DNA from: Cellulomonas sp. SG140
GTDB lineage: Bacteria > Actinomycetota > Actinomycetes > Actinomycetales > Cellulomonadaceae
Assembly: GCF_025770785.1 (NCBI RefSeq)
Contig: NZ_JANZLA010000004.1
Location: 248,001 to 312,000 of the forward strand
DNA length: 64,000 nucleotides
Reading direction: 5' to 3'
Position 1 is the stretch's first letter. Every line of letters starts with the position of its first letter. Of the stretch, positions 35,507 to 44,072 are shown one piece after another. The notes beneath the pieces are model-generated. The model was not told the origin of the DNA. It worked only from the letters and a program-made list of their open reading frames with translations, and did no database searches. The position numbers were made by a program, and so were the translations under genes.

Positions 35507-35726
35507 ATGACCCGGCAGCCGGAGCGACCCGGCGCGCAGCAGTGGGTGCCGCCCGAGGGCGACGTCCCGGCGCTGCGTGCCGCGGCACCGGGCTGCCGCG
35601 GCTGCGAGCTGTGGGCGCCGGCGACGCAGGTCGTCTTCTCGTCCGGCGACCCGGACGCGCCGCTGGTGCTGGTCGGCGAGCAGCCCGGTGGCAGACCTGC
35701 GGATCGCCGTCGCCGCCGCCCGCTGA
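35507..35726 (+). pseudogene. Broken uracil-DNA glycosylase of the UdgX type (internal deletion)
   Basis: The first 60 codons match UdgX N-termini: GCRGCELWAPATQVVFSSGDPDAPLV (split) and LVGEQPG, where the family continues with D-x-ED. At GGTG (35687-35690) the sequence jumps, one frame over, to VADLRIAVAAAR and a stop (35724-35726), resembling the family's C-terminus. About 140-150 codons are missing, including the FVGPAG and KRRIH regions. The shared GGTG suggests a microhomology-mediated deletion. The original frame stays open to 35764 but encodes nothing conserved. It follows clpB by 19 bp. Confidence 0.75.
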
Positions 35727-35760
35727 CGGGCCGGGTGCCCGGTCGGGGTACCGTCGCGGC

Positions 35761-36291
35761 GTGACCGACGACGCCGCTACCCAGTCCGCCGCCGAGGCGA
35801 CCCCCGCGCCCGTGAGGTTCTCCGACCCCGCGCTGCTGGCCGAGCTCGAGGCGCAGGAGGAGCGGCTGGTGCTGCCGCACCTGACGTACGACGACGCCGC
35901 GCGGCTCGGCGCCACCGTCGCGGCGCTGGCCGAGCAGCGGCAGCTGCCGGTGGTGGTGCGGGTCGAGGTGGACACCGCCGAGGGGCCGCACATCGTGTTC
36001 CAGCGCGCGTTCCCCGGCTCCTCCACCACCAACGACTGGTGGATCGGCGCCAAGGCCAAGGTGGTGCGCCACTACGGCCACTCGTCGTTCGCCGTGGGCA
36101 CCCGGTACCGCGTCGACGGCACCACGTTCGAGGAGTCGTCCGGTCTGGACGAGACCTACAAGGCGCACGGCGGCTGCTTCCCGCTGCGGGTGGACGGCCG
36201 GCTGGTCGGCGTCGTCGCCGTGTCCGGGCTGCCGCAGCAGGAGGACCACGCGCTCGTCGTCGAAGGCCTCACGGCCTACCTCGCCGGCTGA
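35761..36291 (+). CDS. UPF0303 / heme-degrading-domain (GlcG-HbpS-like) protein
   Basis: A 176-aa cytoplasmic protein. After an Ala/Thr-rich start come the family landmarks LTYDDAARLGATVAALA, LPVVVRVEVDT, VFQRAFPGSSTTNDWWIGAKAKVV (split; about 79-102), GTTFEESSGLDETYKAHGGCFPLRV and GVVAVSGLPQQEDHALVVEGL. Members have the PAS-like GlcG/HbpS fold; functions are poorly defined (heme or cofactor binding). GTG 35761 lies 6 nt after TACCGT (35749-35754), suggesting leaderless translation. It lies immediately downstream of the udgX relic. Confidence 0.83.
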   Translation: MTDDAATQSAAEATPAPVRFSDPALLAELEAQEERLVLPHLTYDDAARLGATVAALAEQRQLPVVVRVEVDTAEGPHIVFQRAFPGSSTTNDWWIGAKAKVVRHYGHSSFAVGTRYRVDGTTFEESSGLDETYKAHGGCFPLRVDGRLVGVVAVSGLPQQEDHALVVEGLTAYLAG

Positions 36292-36317
36292 TCCACCGCC
36301 TGCCGGACACCGCGGCG

Positions 36318-38591
36318 TCAGGCGGTCGGCACCGCTGCCGTCACGTCCCGCACCAGGGCGTTCACCTCGTCGGGACCGAAGCCGGCGGCCATGCCGAAGT
36401 CCACGGCCACCCGCAGCGGCACCTGCGCCAGCTCCGCCGACCAGTGGGCGGCCAGCTCGCTCACCCCGCCGGCGGCGAGCGCCGCCCGCAGCGCGGGACC
36501 GCCCGCAGGGTCCGCCAACCACTCGGCGACCGTGGACATGGCGGTCAGCGGCGGCCAGATCGGCTCGCCGACCACCTCGACCTCGACGGAACCGCGCAGG
36601 TCGCGCGACGAGGCGCCGACCTCGACGACGAACGTGCCGCCCTCCACCACCCACCGACGCAGGTCGGGGTGCCAGTACGACAGGTCGCGTGCCGTCAGGG
36701 TCAGGCTCACCACCTGCGACTCGCCGGGCGCCAGCCGCACCTTGCGGAACGCCCGCAGCTCGCGCACGGGTCGCTGCACGGCCGCCTCCGGGTCGCCCAC
36801 GTACACCTGGACCACCTCGGCACCGTCGCGCATGCCGGTGTTGGTCACCCGGACGCTGACGTCGACGGTCACGGCCGCACCCTCGCCCTGCACCTGCGCC
36901 GCGACCTCGTCGTACGCGAACGTCGTGTACGTCAGCCCGTGCCCGAAGGGGTACGCCACCTCCAGGTCACGCGCGTCGTACCAGCGGTAGCCCACCAGCA
37001 CGCCCTCGCCGTACCGGACGTGGCCGCCCTCGCCGGGGAAGCTGCCGAACGCCGGGGTGTCCACCAGGCGGTGCGGGATCGTCTCGGTCAGCCGGCCCTC
37101 GGGGGAGCGGTGGCCGAGCAGCACGTCGGCCACCGCCGAGCCGCCCGCCTGCCCGGACAGCCACGTCTCGAGGACGGCCGGGGCGAGCTCGCGCCACGGT
37201 GAGACGTTGACGGCGCTGCCGTTGGCCAGCACCACGACGATCCTCGGGTTGACCTGCGCGACGGCGGCCAGCGTCCGCACCTGGTTGTCGGGCAGGCCCC
37301 AGCGGGGCCGGTCGTACCCCTCGGACTCGTCGGCGGCCGGCAGACCGAGGAACACCAGCACGACGGACGCGTCGCGCGCCGCCGCCACCGCGTCCGTCCG
37401 GAGCACCTCGTCGTGCTCGTCGTCACCCGCCAGCGAGAAGCCGGGGGCGAAGGGCAGCTCCGTCCCGGTGGCCGCGCGGAGCGCCGTCAGAGCGTCGTCG
37501 ACGCGGGTCGCGTGCACCTGGGACGAGCCCGCGCCCTGGTAGCGCGGGGTGCGGGCGAACTCGCCGACGACGACGGCACCGCGGGCCACGTCCGCGTCGA
37601 GGGGCAGCAGCGGTGCACCGCCCACCCGCTCGTTGCGCAGCAGCACCGAACCGGCGGCGGCCGCCTCGCGGGCCAGCTCGTGATGGGCGTCGAGGTCGGC
37701 GGTCCCCGGGTCGGCGACGGCCGGCTGCGCACGGTCCACCAGCTGCAGCACGCGGCGGACGGAGCGGTCGAGCACCCGCTCGTCCAGCCGGCCGTCGATC
37801 ACGGCTGACACCACCTCGAGGTCCGGACGCGACCCGACGCCGGGCATCTGCAGGTCCAGGCCGGCCGTCAGGGCCGCCACCCGGTCGTGCACCGCGCCCC
37901 AGTCGGACACGACGACCCCGTCGAACCCCCACTCGTCCCGCAGCACCTCGGTCAGCAGCCACTGGTGCTGCGAGGCGTACGTGCCGTTGATGCGGTTGTA
38001 CGAGCACATCACCGTCCACGGCTTCGCCTGCGTGACGATCCGCTCGAAGGCCGGCAGGTAGATCTCGCGCAGCGTCCGCTCGTCGACGTCGGCGGAGACC
38101 CGCATGCGGTCCGTCTCCTGGTTGTTCGCCGCGAAGTGCTTCAGGGACGTGCCGACGCCCTCGCTCTGCACCCCCTCGACCAGGGCCGCGCCGAGCGCCC
38201 CCGCCACCAACGGGTCCTCGGACACGTACTCGAAGTTGCGCCCGCACAGCGGCGTCCGCTTGATGTTCACGCCGGGGCCGAGCAGCACCGAGACCCCGTT
38301 CGCCCTGGTCTCGCGGCCCAGCGCCGCGCCGACGCGGCGCAGCAGCTCCGGGTCCCACGACGAGCCCAGGGCGGCGGCCGTCGGGAAGCAGGTGGCGGGC
38401 ACCGACTCGCCGAGCTCAGCCGAGCCGCCCTCAGCCACCTGCTTGCGCAGCCCGTGCGGGCCGTCCGCCACCATGACGGCCGGCAGCTCGAGCCGCTCGA
38501 CGGGCTTGGTGTGCCAGAAGTCCGCTCCCGACGTCAGCCGGGCCTTCTCCTGGAGGGTCAGTGCTGCGAGCACGCGGTCGACGTCGACCAT
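36318..38591 (-). CDS. Glycoside hydrolase family 3 beta-glucosidase
   Basis: A 757-aa enzyme without signal peptide, so probably intracellular. The N-terminal TIM-like domain has VADGPHGLRKQ, GPGVNIKRTPLCGRNFEYVSEDP (split), SLKHFAANNQETDR and VVVSDWGAVHD with nucleophile Asp230. The second alpha/beta domain includes GAGSSQV and the ESEGYDR segment with a candidate acid/base Glu. The C-terminal fibronectin III-like domain spans about 570-680, and a tail of about 75 residues (ending in DEVNALVRDVTAAVPTA) follows. Similar enzymes hydrolyse cellobiose and related beta-glucosides after import. It stands alone. Confidence 0.94.
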   Translation of the reverse strand: MVDVDRVLAALTLQEKARLTSGADFWHTKPVERLELPAVMVADGPHGLRKQVAEGGSAELGESVPATCFPTAAALGSSWDPELLRRVGAALGRETRANGVSVLLGPGVNIKRTPLCGRNFEYVSEDPLVAGALGAALVEGVQSEGVGTSLKHFAANNQETDRMRVSADVDERTLREIYLPAFERIVTQAKPWTVMCSYNRINGTYASQHQWLLTEVLRDEWGFDGVVVSDWGAVHDRVAALTAGLDLQMPGVGSRPDLEVVSAVIDGRLDERVLDRSVRRVLQLVDRAQPAVADPGTADLDAHHELAREAAAAGSVLLRNERVGGAPLLPLDADVARGAVVVGEFARTPRYQGAGSSQVHATRVDDALTALRAATGTELPFAPGFSLAGDDEHDEVLRTDAVAAARDASVVLVFLGLPAADESEGYDRPRWGLPDNQVRTLAAVAQVNPRIVVVLANGSAVNVSPWRELAPAVLETWLSGQAGGSAVADVLLGHRSPEGRLTETIPHRLVDTPAFGSFPGEGGHVRYGEGVLVGYRWYDARDLEVAYPFGHGLTYTTFAYDEVAAQVQGEGAAVTVDVSVRVTNTGMRDGAEVVQVYVGDPEAAVQRPVRELRAFRKVRLAPGESQVVSLTLTARDLSYWHPDLRRWVVEGGTFVVEVGASSRDLRGSVEVEVVGEPIWPPLTAMSTVAEWLADPAGGPALRAALAAGGVSELAAHWSAELAQVPLRVAVDFGMAAGFGPDEVNALVRDVTAAVPTA

Positions 38592-38679
38592 CGGTGCAAC
38601 CTTCCTGTGGCGGCGGTGCGGTCAGGCTATCGCCGCTGTCTGACGAGCGATCAGGCGGCCGGTGGGACCGGCACGTGGG

Positions 38680-39723
38680 TCAGAGGTTGGAGCTCTGGGC
38701 CCCGAAGCCCTGCGTGGCCGAGCCCGTGACGGTCGAGTCCGTGCCCCACAGGCAGTAGGCGGACCTCTCGCCCGCGTCCCACTGGTCCGGGTGCGGCGCC
38801 CAGACGTCCGACCAGTCGTCCGCGCCGAGCAGCGCGGAGTTCGCGGCCAGCACGTCGTCCTCGCAGGTCGACAGGGCCCTGTCCAGCTCGGCGCCGGGCT
38901 CGTCGGTGCTGTTCACCGGCCGCTCGGCGAGCTGGTACACCGACACCACCTCGAGGTTGTGCGGCGCGGTGCAGGCGACCGGGACGGCGTCGGCCAGCGA
39001 CCAGGAGCTGGCGTCGCCCTGCAGGCACTCGCCCGGCGTCAGGCCCTGCACCAGTCGGTACTCCGGCAGCGTGGTGCTCGACGCGGAGCCGGTGCGCACC
39101 GGCCCCGACGACGCCCGCGACGAGGACGACGCCGAGTCGTCGAACCCGCCGCTGTTCCCCACCACAGCGATCAGCACGACGAACCCGATGATCAGCAGCG
39201 TCCCGAAGGCCCCGACCACCACGGCGGCGATGGCCAGGCCGCGTCCCTCGAGCTGGCGGCGCTTGGTGCGCACCATGCCGGCGATGCCGAGCCCCAGCCC
39301 GACCGGGAACGTGAGGCCGAACAGGAACCCGCTCAGCGCGACGACCAGTGCGGCGATGGACATGGGGTCGGTCTTGGGGGTGTCCCAGCCACCCGCCGGG
39401 CCGTACGGCTGCGCCGTGGGGTAGCCGTACGGGCCGTACGTCGGCACCTGACCGGGTGGCCCGTACGCCGGCTGCTGCCCGTAGACCGGCTGCTGCCCGT
39501 AGACCGGCTGCTGGCCGTAGACCGGTTGCTGCCCGTACACCGGCTGCTGCCCGTACACCGGCGCCGGCCCGTACGAAGCCGGCACCGGTGCCTCGCCGTA
39601 CGGGTTCGGCTGCCCGTACATCGGGGCCGGGGCGCTGCCCCCACCCTGGGGCTGCGAGATCGGTGCGGCGTACGGGTCGGGCTGCTGCGCGGAGCGCTCC
39701 GCGGCACCCGGGTCCTGACTCAT
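38680..39723 (-). CDS. DUF4190 / septum-formation domain membrane protein with YGQQP repeats
   Basis: A 347-aa protein from ATG 39723. The first 120 residues are Pro/Tyr/Gln-rich and include five PVYGQQ hexapeptides. Two helices of a DUF4190 module follow (DPMSIAALVVALSGFLFGL and GLAIAAVVVGAFGTLLIIGFVVLIAVVG, split). A Ser-rich linker leads to an exported domain (LTPGECLQG ... VACTAPHNLEVV ... STCEDDVLAAN ... YCLWGTD) with four or more cysteines, as in septum-formation family proteins. The first-encoded repeat region is likely cytoplasmic. Role in the cell envelope or division is a family-level guess. Confidence 0.8.
   Translation of the reverse strand: MSQDPGAAERSAQQPDPYAAPISQPQGGGSAPAPMYGQPNPYGEAPVPASYGPAPVYGQQPVYGQQPVYGQQPVYGQQPVYGQQPAYGPPGQVPTYGPYGYPTAQPYGPAGGWDTPKTDPMSIAALVVALSGFLFGLTFPVGLGLGIAGMVRTKRRQLEGRGLAIAAVVVGAFGTLLIIGFVVLIAVVGNSGGFDDSASSSSRASSGPVRTGSASSTTLPEYRLVQGLTPGECLQGDASSWSLADAVPVACTAPHNLEVVSVYQLAERPVNSTDEPGAELDRALSTCEDDVLAANSALLGADDWSDVWAPHPDQWDAGERSAYCLWGTDSTVTGSATQGFGAQSSNL
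39463..39570. repeat. 18-bp tandem repeat, six units, coding for the YGQQPV repeats
   Basis: The unit GTAGACCGGCTGCTGCCC repeats in phase from 39463; units 1-5 (39463-39552) differ by one or two bases and unit 6 is degenerate. The length is a multiple of three, so copy-number change would keep the reading frame of the DUF4190 protein. Confidence 0.9.
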
Positions 39724-39820
39724 GCGCCGCAACGTAGCGCAGCGCTCCCCCACGTATGCCCTGGTCCGCGGGCGATCTGTGCCGGCCGGCGCACCTGCCC
39801 GCCCAGGTGGGCCCCCGACG

Positions 39821-40612
39821 TCAGTCGGCGATCGTCAGCACCACCGGCACGTGGTCGGACGGAGCCTTGCCCTTGCGCTCGTTCCGCTCGATGACGACGT
39901 CGGTGACCGACGCCGCGAGGGCCGGCGAGGCGTACGTCAGGTCGATGCGCATGCCCTCGTTCCGGGGGAACCGCAGCTGCTGGTAGTCCCAGTACGTGTA
40001 GGTGTGCTCCGCAGGGACGTGCTGGCGGGACACCTCGGTGTACCCGGCGGCCGCGATCGCCTCGAACGCCTCCCGCTCGGCGGGCGTGACGTGCGTCCGC
40101 CCGGCGAAGAAGCCGATGTCCCAGACGTCCGTGTCCAGCGGGGCGATGTTCCAGTCACCCACCATGGCGATCCGGGCCGACGGGTCCGCCTGCAGCCACC
40201 CGCCGGCGGCCTCCCGCAGGCGGTCCAGCCACTCGAGCTTGTAGGTGAAGTGCGGGTCGCCGACGTCGCGACCGTTGGGCACGTACAGGCTCCACACGCG
40301 CACCCCGCCGCAGGTGGCGCCCACGGCCCGCGCCTCGACCGCTCCGGGGTCGCCCCACGTCGGCTGGCCCGGGAAACCGTGCTCCACGTCCGCCAGGCCG
40401 ACCTTCGAGGCGATCGCGACGCCGTTCCACTGGCTGAACCCGCTGGTGACCACCTCGTACCCGAGGGCCTCGAAGCCCTCCCGCGGGAACGACTCGTCCT
40501 TGACCTTGGTCTCCTGCATCGCCAGCACGTCGACGCCGGTGCGTTCGAGGTAGGCGAGCACCCGGTCCACGCGGGCACGGATCGAGTTGACGTTCCAGGT
40601 GGCCAGGCGCAT
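39821..40612 (-). CDS. xth: Exodeoxyribonuclease III
   Basis: An AP endonuclease / 3'-5' exonuclease for base-excision repair. The 263-aa protein has MRLATWNVNSIRARVDRVL, LAMQETKVKD (Glu metal ligand), LYVPNGRDVGD, VGDWNIAPLDTDVWD (catalytic Asp/Asn) and SDHVPVVLTI (final Asp-His). ATG 40612 is chosen over 40621 because MRLATWN is the family start and TACCGT lies 7 nt upstream on this strand, a leaderless arrangement. Confidence 0.94.
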   Translation of the reverse strand: MRLATWNVNSIRARVDRVLAYLERTGVDVLAMQETKVKDESFPREGFEALGYEVVTSGFSQWNGVAIASKVGLADVEHGFPGQPTWGDPGAVEARAVGATCGGVRVWSLYVPNGRDVGDPHFTYKLEWLDRLREAAGGWLQADPSARIAMVGDWNIAPLDTDVWDIGFFAGRTHVTPAEREAFEAIAAAGYTEVSRQHVPAEHTYTYWDYQQLRFPRNEGMRIDLTYASPALAASVTDVVIERNERKGKAPSDHVPVVLTIAD

Positions 40613-40670
40613 GGACGGCACGGTACCTGCGACCGGTGACAGCCTCGCCGCACGCCCGCGATCGCGAGGG

Positions 40671-41609
40671 TCAGCGCGAGGCGGCGTCCAGCGCGGCGAC
40701 CTCGTCGGGCGTCAGCTCGAGGGTGGTGGACGCCAGCAGGTCCGGCAGCTGGTCGAGGCTGCGGGCGCTCGCGATGGGTGCCACCACCGTCGGCCGACCG
40801 CGCAGCCACGCCAGCGCCACGGTCGCATCGGACACGCCGTGCGCCGCCGCGACCTCGTCCAGCACGGGGAGCACCGCGGCCCCTCGACCCTCGAGGTACT
40901 GCGCCGCCCGGCCGGCCCGCGGACCGCTCGGCGAGCCGTCGGCGCGGTACTTGCCGGTGAGGAACCCGGACGCCAGCGCGTAGTACGGGAACACGCCCAG
41001 GCCGTACGTCTCGGCCCGGGCCCGCAGCCCGTCCTCGAACCCGCGCTCGACGAGGTTGTACTCCGGCTGCAGCGCGACCGGCCGGTGCAGGTTCTCCCGC
41101 TCGGTGACGGACAGCCACTCGTCGATGCGGTCCGGCGTGTAGTTGGAGATGCCGAGGTAGCGCACCAGCCCCTCGTCCACCAGGGCGGACAGCGCCCCGA
41201 GGGAGTCGGCCAGCGGCACCGACGGGTCGTCGAAGTGCGCGTAGTACAGGTCGATGTGGTCGGTGCCCAGCCGCTGCAGCGACGCGTGCACCGCACCGCG
41301 GATCGTCTCCGGTGCCAGGCCCAGGAAGTCCGGGTGCCGCGAGACCTTCGTCGCCACCACCACGTCGTCCCGGCGGCCGCGGCGGGCCAGCCACCGGCCG
41401 ATGATCGCCTCGCTCTCGCCGCCGGTGTGCCCCGGCACCCAGTGGGAGTACCCGTCGGCCGTGTCCACCATCGACCCGCCCGCGTCCACGAACGCGTCGA
41501 GCACGTCGAGGCTCGTCGCCTCGTCGGCCGTCCACCCGAAGACGTTGCCCCCCAGGGCCAGCGGAAGGACCGCGAGGTCCGAGTGGCCCACCTGCACTGT
41601 CGTCGTCAC
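40671..41609 (-). CDS. Aldo/keto reductase
   Basis: A 312-aa NADPH-dependent TIM-barrel oxidoreductase. The catalytic Asp-Tyr are in DTADGYSHWVPGHTGG, the Lys in VVATKVSRH, and His in DLYYAHFDDP. NADP-binding is suggested by PYYALASGFLTGKY and PIASARSLDQL. GTG 41609 lies 7 nt after TACGAT on this strand; ATG 41618 or 41627 would add three or six residues. The native aldehyde or ketone is unknown. Upstream is the glpK terminator. Confidence 0.9.
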   Translation of the reverse strand: MTTTVQVGHSDLAVLPLALGGNVFGWTADEATSLDVLDAFVDAGGSMVDTADGYSHWVPGHTGGESEAIIGRWLARRGRRDDVVVATKVSRHPDFLGLAPETIRGAVHASLQRLGTDHIDLYYAHFDDPSVPLADSLGALSALVDEGLVRYLGISNYTPDRIDEWLSVTERENLHRPVALQPEYNLVERGFEDGLRARAETYGLGVFPYYALASGFLTGKYRADGSPSGPRAGRAAQYLEGRGAAVLPVLDEVAAAHGVSDATVALAWLRGRPTVVAPIASARSLDQLPDLLASTTLELTPDEVAALDAASR

Positions 41610-41627
41610 GCCGCGCATCGTAAGCAC

Positions 41628-41678
41628 GACGAGGGGCCGCGACGCCGGCTTCTCCGCCCGTCGTCGCGACCCCTCGTC
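41628..41678 (-). terminator. Terminator hairpin after glpK
   Basis: Arms of 17 nt (41628-41644 and 41662-41678, GACGAGGGGCCGCGACG type) pair with one mismatch around a 17-nt loop, 15 bp beyond the glpK stop. The stem probably ends the glp operon before the aldo/keto reductase. Confidence 0.7.
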
Positions 41679-41692
41679 GGGTCAGCGTGCGC

Positions 41693-43213
41693 TCAGCGCA
41701 CGTCCTCGTCCACCCAGTCGAAGGACTTGGTGACGGCCTTCTTCCACAGCCGGTACTGGCGGTCGCGCTCGGCGTCGTCCATCGACGGCGTCCAGCGCTT
41801 GTCCTCGGCCCAGTTGGCGATGACGTCCTGCTCGCCGTTCCAGAACCCGACGGCGATGCCGGCCGCGTAGGCCGCGCCGAGCGCCGTGGTCTCGGCCACC
41901 TTCGGCCGGATCACGGGCACGCCGAGGATGTCGGCCTGGAACTGCATGAGGGCCTCGTTGGCCACCATGCCGCCGTCGACCTTGAGCTCGGTCAGGTCCA
42001 CGCCGGAGTCGGCGTTCATCGCGTCGAGCACCTCACGGGTCTGGAAGGCGGTGGCCTCCAGGGCGGCCCGTGCGATGTGCCCCTTGTGGACGTACCGGGT
42101 GAGGCCGACGAGGACGCCGCGGGCGTCGCCGCGCCAGTACGGCGCGAACAGGCCCGAGAACGCCGGGACGAAGTACGCCCCGCCGTTGTCCTCGACGGTC
42201 TCGGCCAGCTGCTCGACCTCGGCCGCGTTCTGGATGAACCCGAGGTTGTCGCGCAGCCACTGGATCAGCGAGCCGGTGACGGCGATCGAGCCCTCGAGCG
42301 CGTACACCGTCGGCTGCTCGCCGATCTTGTAGCAGACGGTGGTGAGCAGGCCGTTCTTGGACGGGATGGGCGACGTGCCGGTGTTCAGCAGCATGAAGTT
42401 GCCGGTGCCGTAGGTGTTCTTCGCGTTGCCGACCTCGAAGCACGCCTGGCCGAACGTCGCCGCCTGCTGGTCGCCGAGGATGCCGGAGATCGGCACGCCC
42501 GGCACCAGGCCGCCCTTGCGACCGTGCCCGTACACCTCGGACGACGAGCGGATCTGCGGCAGCATCGACAGCGGGATGCCCATCTCGCCGGCGATCTCCT
42601 CGTTCCACGTCAGCGTGTCGAGGTTCATCAGCATGGTGCGCGAGGCGTTGGTCGGGTCGGTGACGTGGATGCCGCCGTCGACCCCGCCGGTCATGTTCCA
42701 CAGCACCCACGAGTCGGTGTTGCCGAACGCGAGCTTGCCGGCCTCGGCCTTCTCCCGGGCGCCCTCGACGTTGTCGAGGATCCAGCGGATCTTCGGGCCC
42801 GAGAAGTAGGTCGCCAGCGGCAGGCCGACGCGGGACTTGTACCGGTCGGCACCTCCGCCGAGCGCCGCGAGGTCGTCGGCGATCTTCTGGGTGCGGGTGT
42901 CCTGCCAGACGATCGCGTTGTAGACGGGCTCGCCGGTCTCCCGGTCCCACACCACGGTGGTCTCGCGCTGGTTGGTGATGCCGACCGCGGCGAGGTCGTC
43001 GTAGTTCAGGCTGGCCCGGCCGAGCGCCTGGCCCACCACCTCACGCGTGTTGTCCCAGATCTCCTTCGGGTTGTGCTCCACCCAACCCGGCTTGGGGAAG
43101 ATCTGCTCGTGCTCCTTCTGGCCGACCGCGACCACCGAACCCGCGTGGTCGAAGATCATCGCGCGGGTGCTCGTGGTGCCCTGGTCGATCGCCATCACGT
43201 ACTTGTCAGCCAT
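41693..43213 (-). CDS. glpK: Glycerol kinase
   Basis: GlpK phosphorylates glycerol to sn-glycerol 3-phosphate, trapping it in the cell. The 506-aa FGGY kinase has [16 protein letters not shown] (about 8-23), [32 protein letters not shown] (about 78-97) and the C-terminal FGGY signature region with [21 protein letters not shown] (split; about 409-429). The ATG has an AGGAGGCACC site upstream. It is third in the glpD-glpF-glpK order, 47 bp after glpF. Confidence 0.97.
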   Translation of the reverse strand: MADKYVMAIDQGTTSTRAMIFDHAGSVVAVGQKEHEQIFPKPGWVEHNPKEIWDNTREVVGQALGRASLNYDDLAAVGITNQRETTVVWDRETGEPVYNAIVWQDTRTQKIADDLAALGGGADRYKSRVGLPLATYFSGPKIRWILDNVEGAREKAEAGKLAFGNTDSWVLWNMTGGVDGGIHVTDPTNASRTMLMNLDTLTWNEEIAGEMGIPLSMLPQIRSSSEVYGHGRKGGLVPGVPISGILGDQQAATFGQACFEVGNAKNTYGTGNFMLLNTGTSPIPSKNGLLTTVCYKIGEQPTVYALEGSIAVTGSLIQWLRDNLGFIQNAAEVEQLAETVEDNGGAYFVPAFSGLFAPYWRGDARGVLVGLTRYVHKGHIARAALEATAFQTREVLDAMNADSGVDLTELKVDGGMVANEALMQFQADILGVPVIRPKVAETTALGAAYAAGIAVGFWNGEQDVIANWAEDKRWTPSMDDAERDRQYRLWKKAVTKSFDWVDEDVR

Positions 43214-43260
43214 GGTGCCTCCTCGTCGAGGGTCGTTCTCAGATGTGCCGTGGACGGTGG

Positions 43261-43998
43261 TCAGCCGACGAACCAGTGACCGGTCAGGCCGGCGAGCACG
43301 CCGCCGACGATGGGGCCGAAGACCGGCACCCAGGAGTACGCCCAGTCGCTGGAGCCCTTGCCCCGGATCGGCAGCACGAAGTGCGCGATGCGCGGGCCGA
43401 GGTCACGGGCGGGGTTGATGGCGTACCCGGTGGGACCACCGAGGCTCAGGCCGATGCCGAGGACGATGAGCGACACGGCGAGCGGGCCGATCTGGGCCGG
43501 CGTCTTGCCGGACACGAGCACCCAGAAGACCAGGACGAACGTGCCCAGGACCTCGGTGATGAAGTTCCAGGCGTAGGAGCGGATCGCCGGGCCGGTGGAG
43601 AAGACGCCCAGCTTGGTGGCCGGGTCGGCGTCCTCGTCGAAGTGCTTCTTGTAGGCGAGGTACACCAGCACGGCACCGATGAAGGCACCGAGGAGCTCAG
43701 CCACGATGAACAGCAGCGCGTTCGTCGCGGTCATGTCGATGCCCGGGGCCAGCGTCTTGGCGCCGGACGCCCAGACGCCGAGAACCACGGCGGGGTTCAG
43801 GTAGCCGCCCGACTTGAAGGCGACGTACACGCCGGCCATGACGGCGATGCACCATCCGAAGGTGATGACGATCCACCCGCCGTTGAAACCCTTGTTCCTG
43901 GGCAAGATCACATTGGCAACCACGCCGCCACCGAGAAGGATCAGCATTCCGGTGCCGAGCACCTCCGAGATGAAGGCTTGCCCGATCGTGTAGTTCAC
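43261..43998 (-). CDS. glpF: Glycerol uptake facilitator (aquaglyceroporin, MIP family)
   Basis: A 245-aa channel with six helices and two pore half-helices. The NPA boxes are [11 protein letters not shown] (about residues 63-73) and [14 protein letters not shown] (about 195-208); the Asp after the second NPAR is the glycerol-facilitator hallmark. GTG 43998 (VNYTIGQAF) follows AAAGAGGT. It lies between glpD and glpK, so entry and trapping of glycerol are encoded together. Confidence 0.95.
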   Translation of the reverse strand: MNYTIGQAFISEVLGTGMLILLGGGVVANVILPRNKGFNGGWIVITFGWCIAVMAGVYVAFKSGGYLNPAVVLGVWASGAKTLAPGIDMTATNALLFIVAELLGAFIGAVLVYLAYKKHFDEDADPATKLGVFSTGPAIRSYAWNFITEVLGTFVLVFWVLVSGKTPAQIGPLAVSLIVLGIGLSLGGPTGYAINPARDLGPRIAHFVLPIRGKGSSDWAYSWVPVFGPIVGGVLAGLTGHWFVG

Positions 43999-44072
43999 GT
44001 GGACCTCTTTCGTCGACGTCGTTGTCTGCATCGCCCGCGACATCGGTCGCGGGGGTCCTGAGGGGGCAGCCG

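Noticed and set aside
35689..35764. Intact small ORF 35507-35764 as a true 85-aa gene
   Set aside because: After GEQPG the reading turns into an Arg/Pro-rich stretch without family match, while the UdgX C-terminus is readable in the next frame; a broken gene explains it better.
39463..39570. CRISPR-like repeat series
   Set aside because: Units are 18 bp, contiguous, without spacers, and encode an in-frame hexapeptide repeat.
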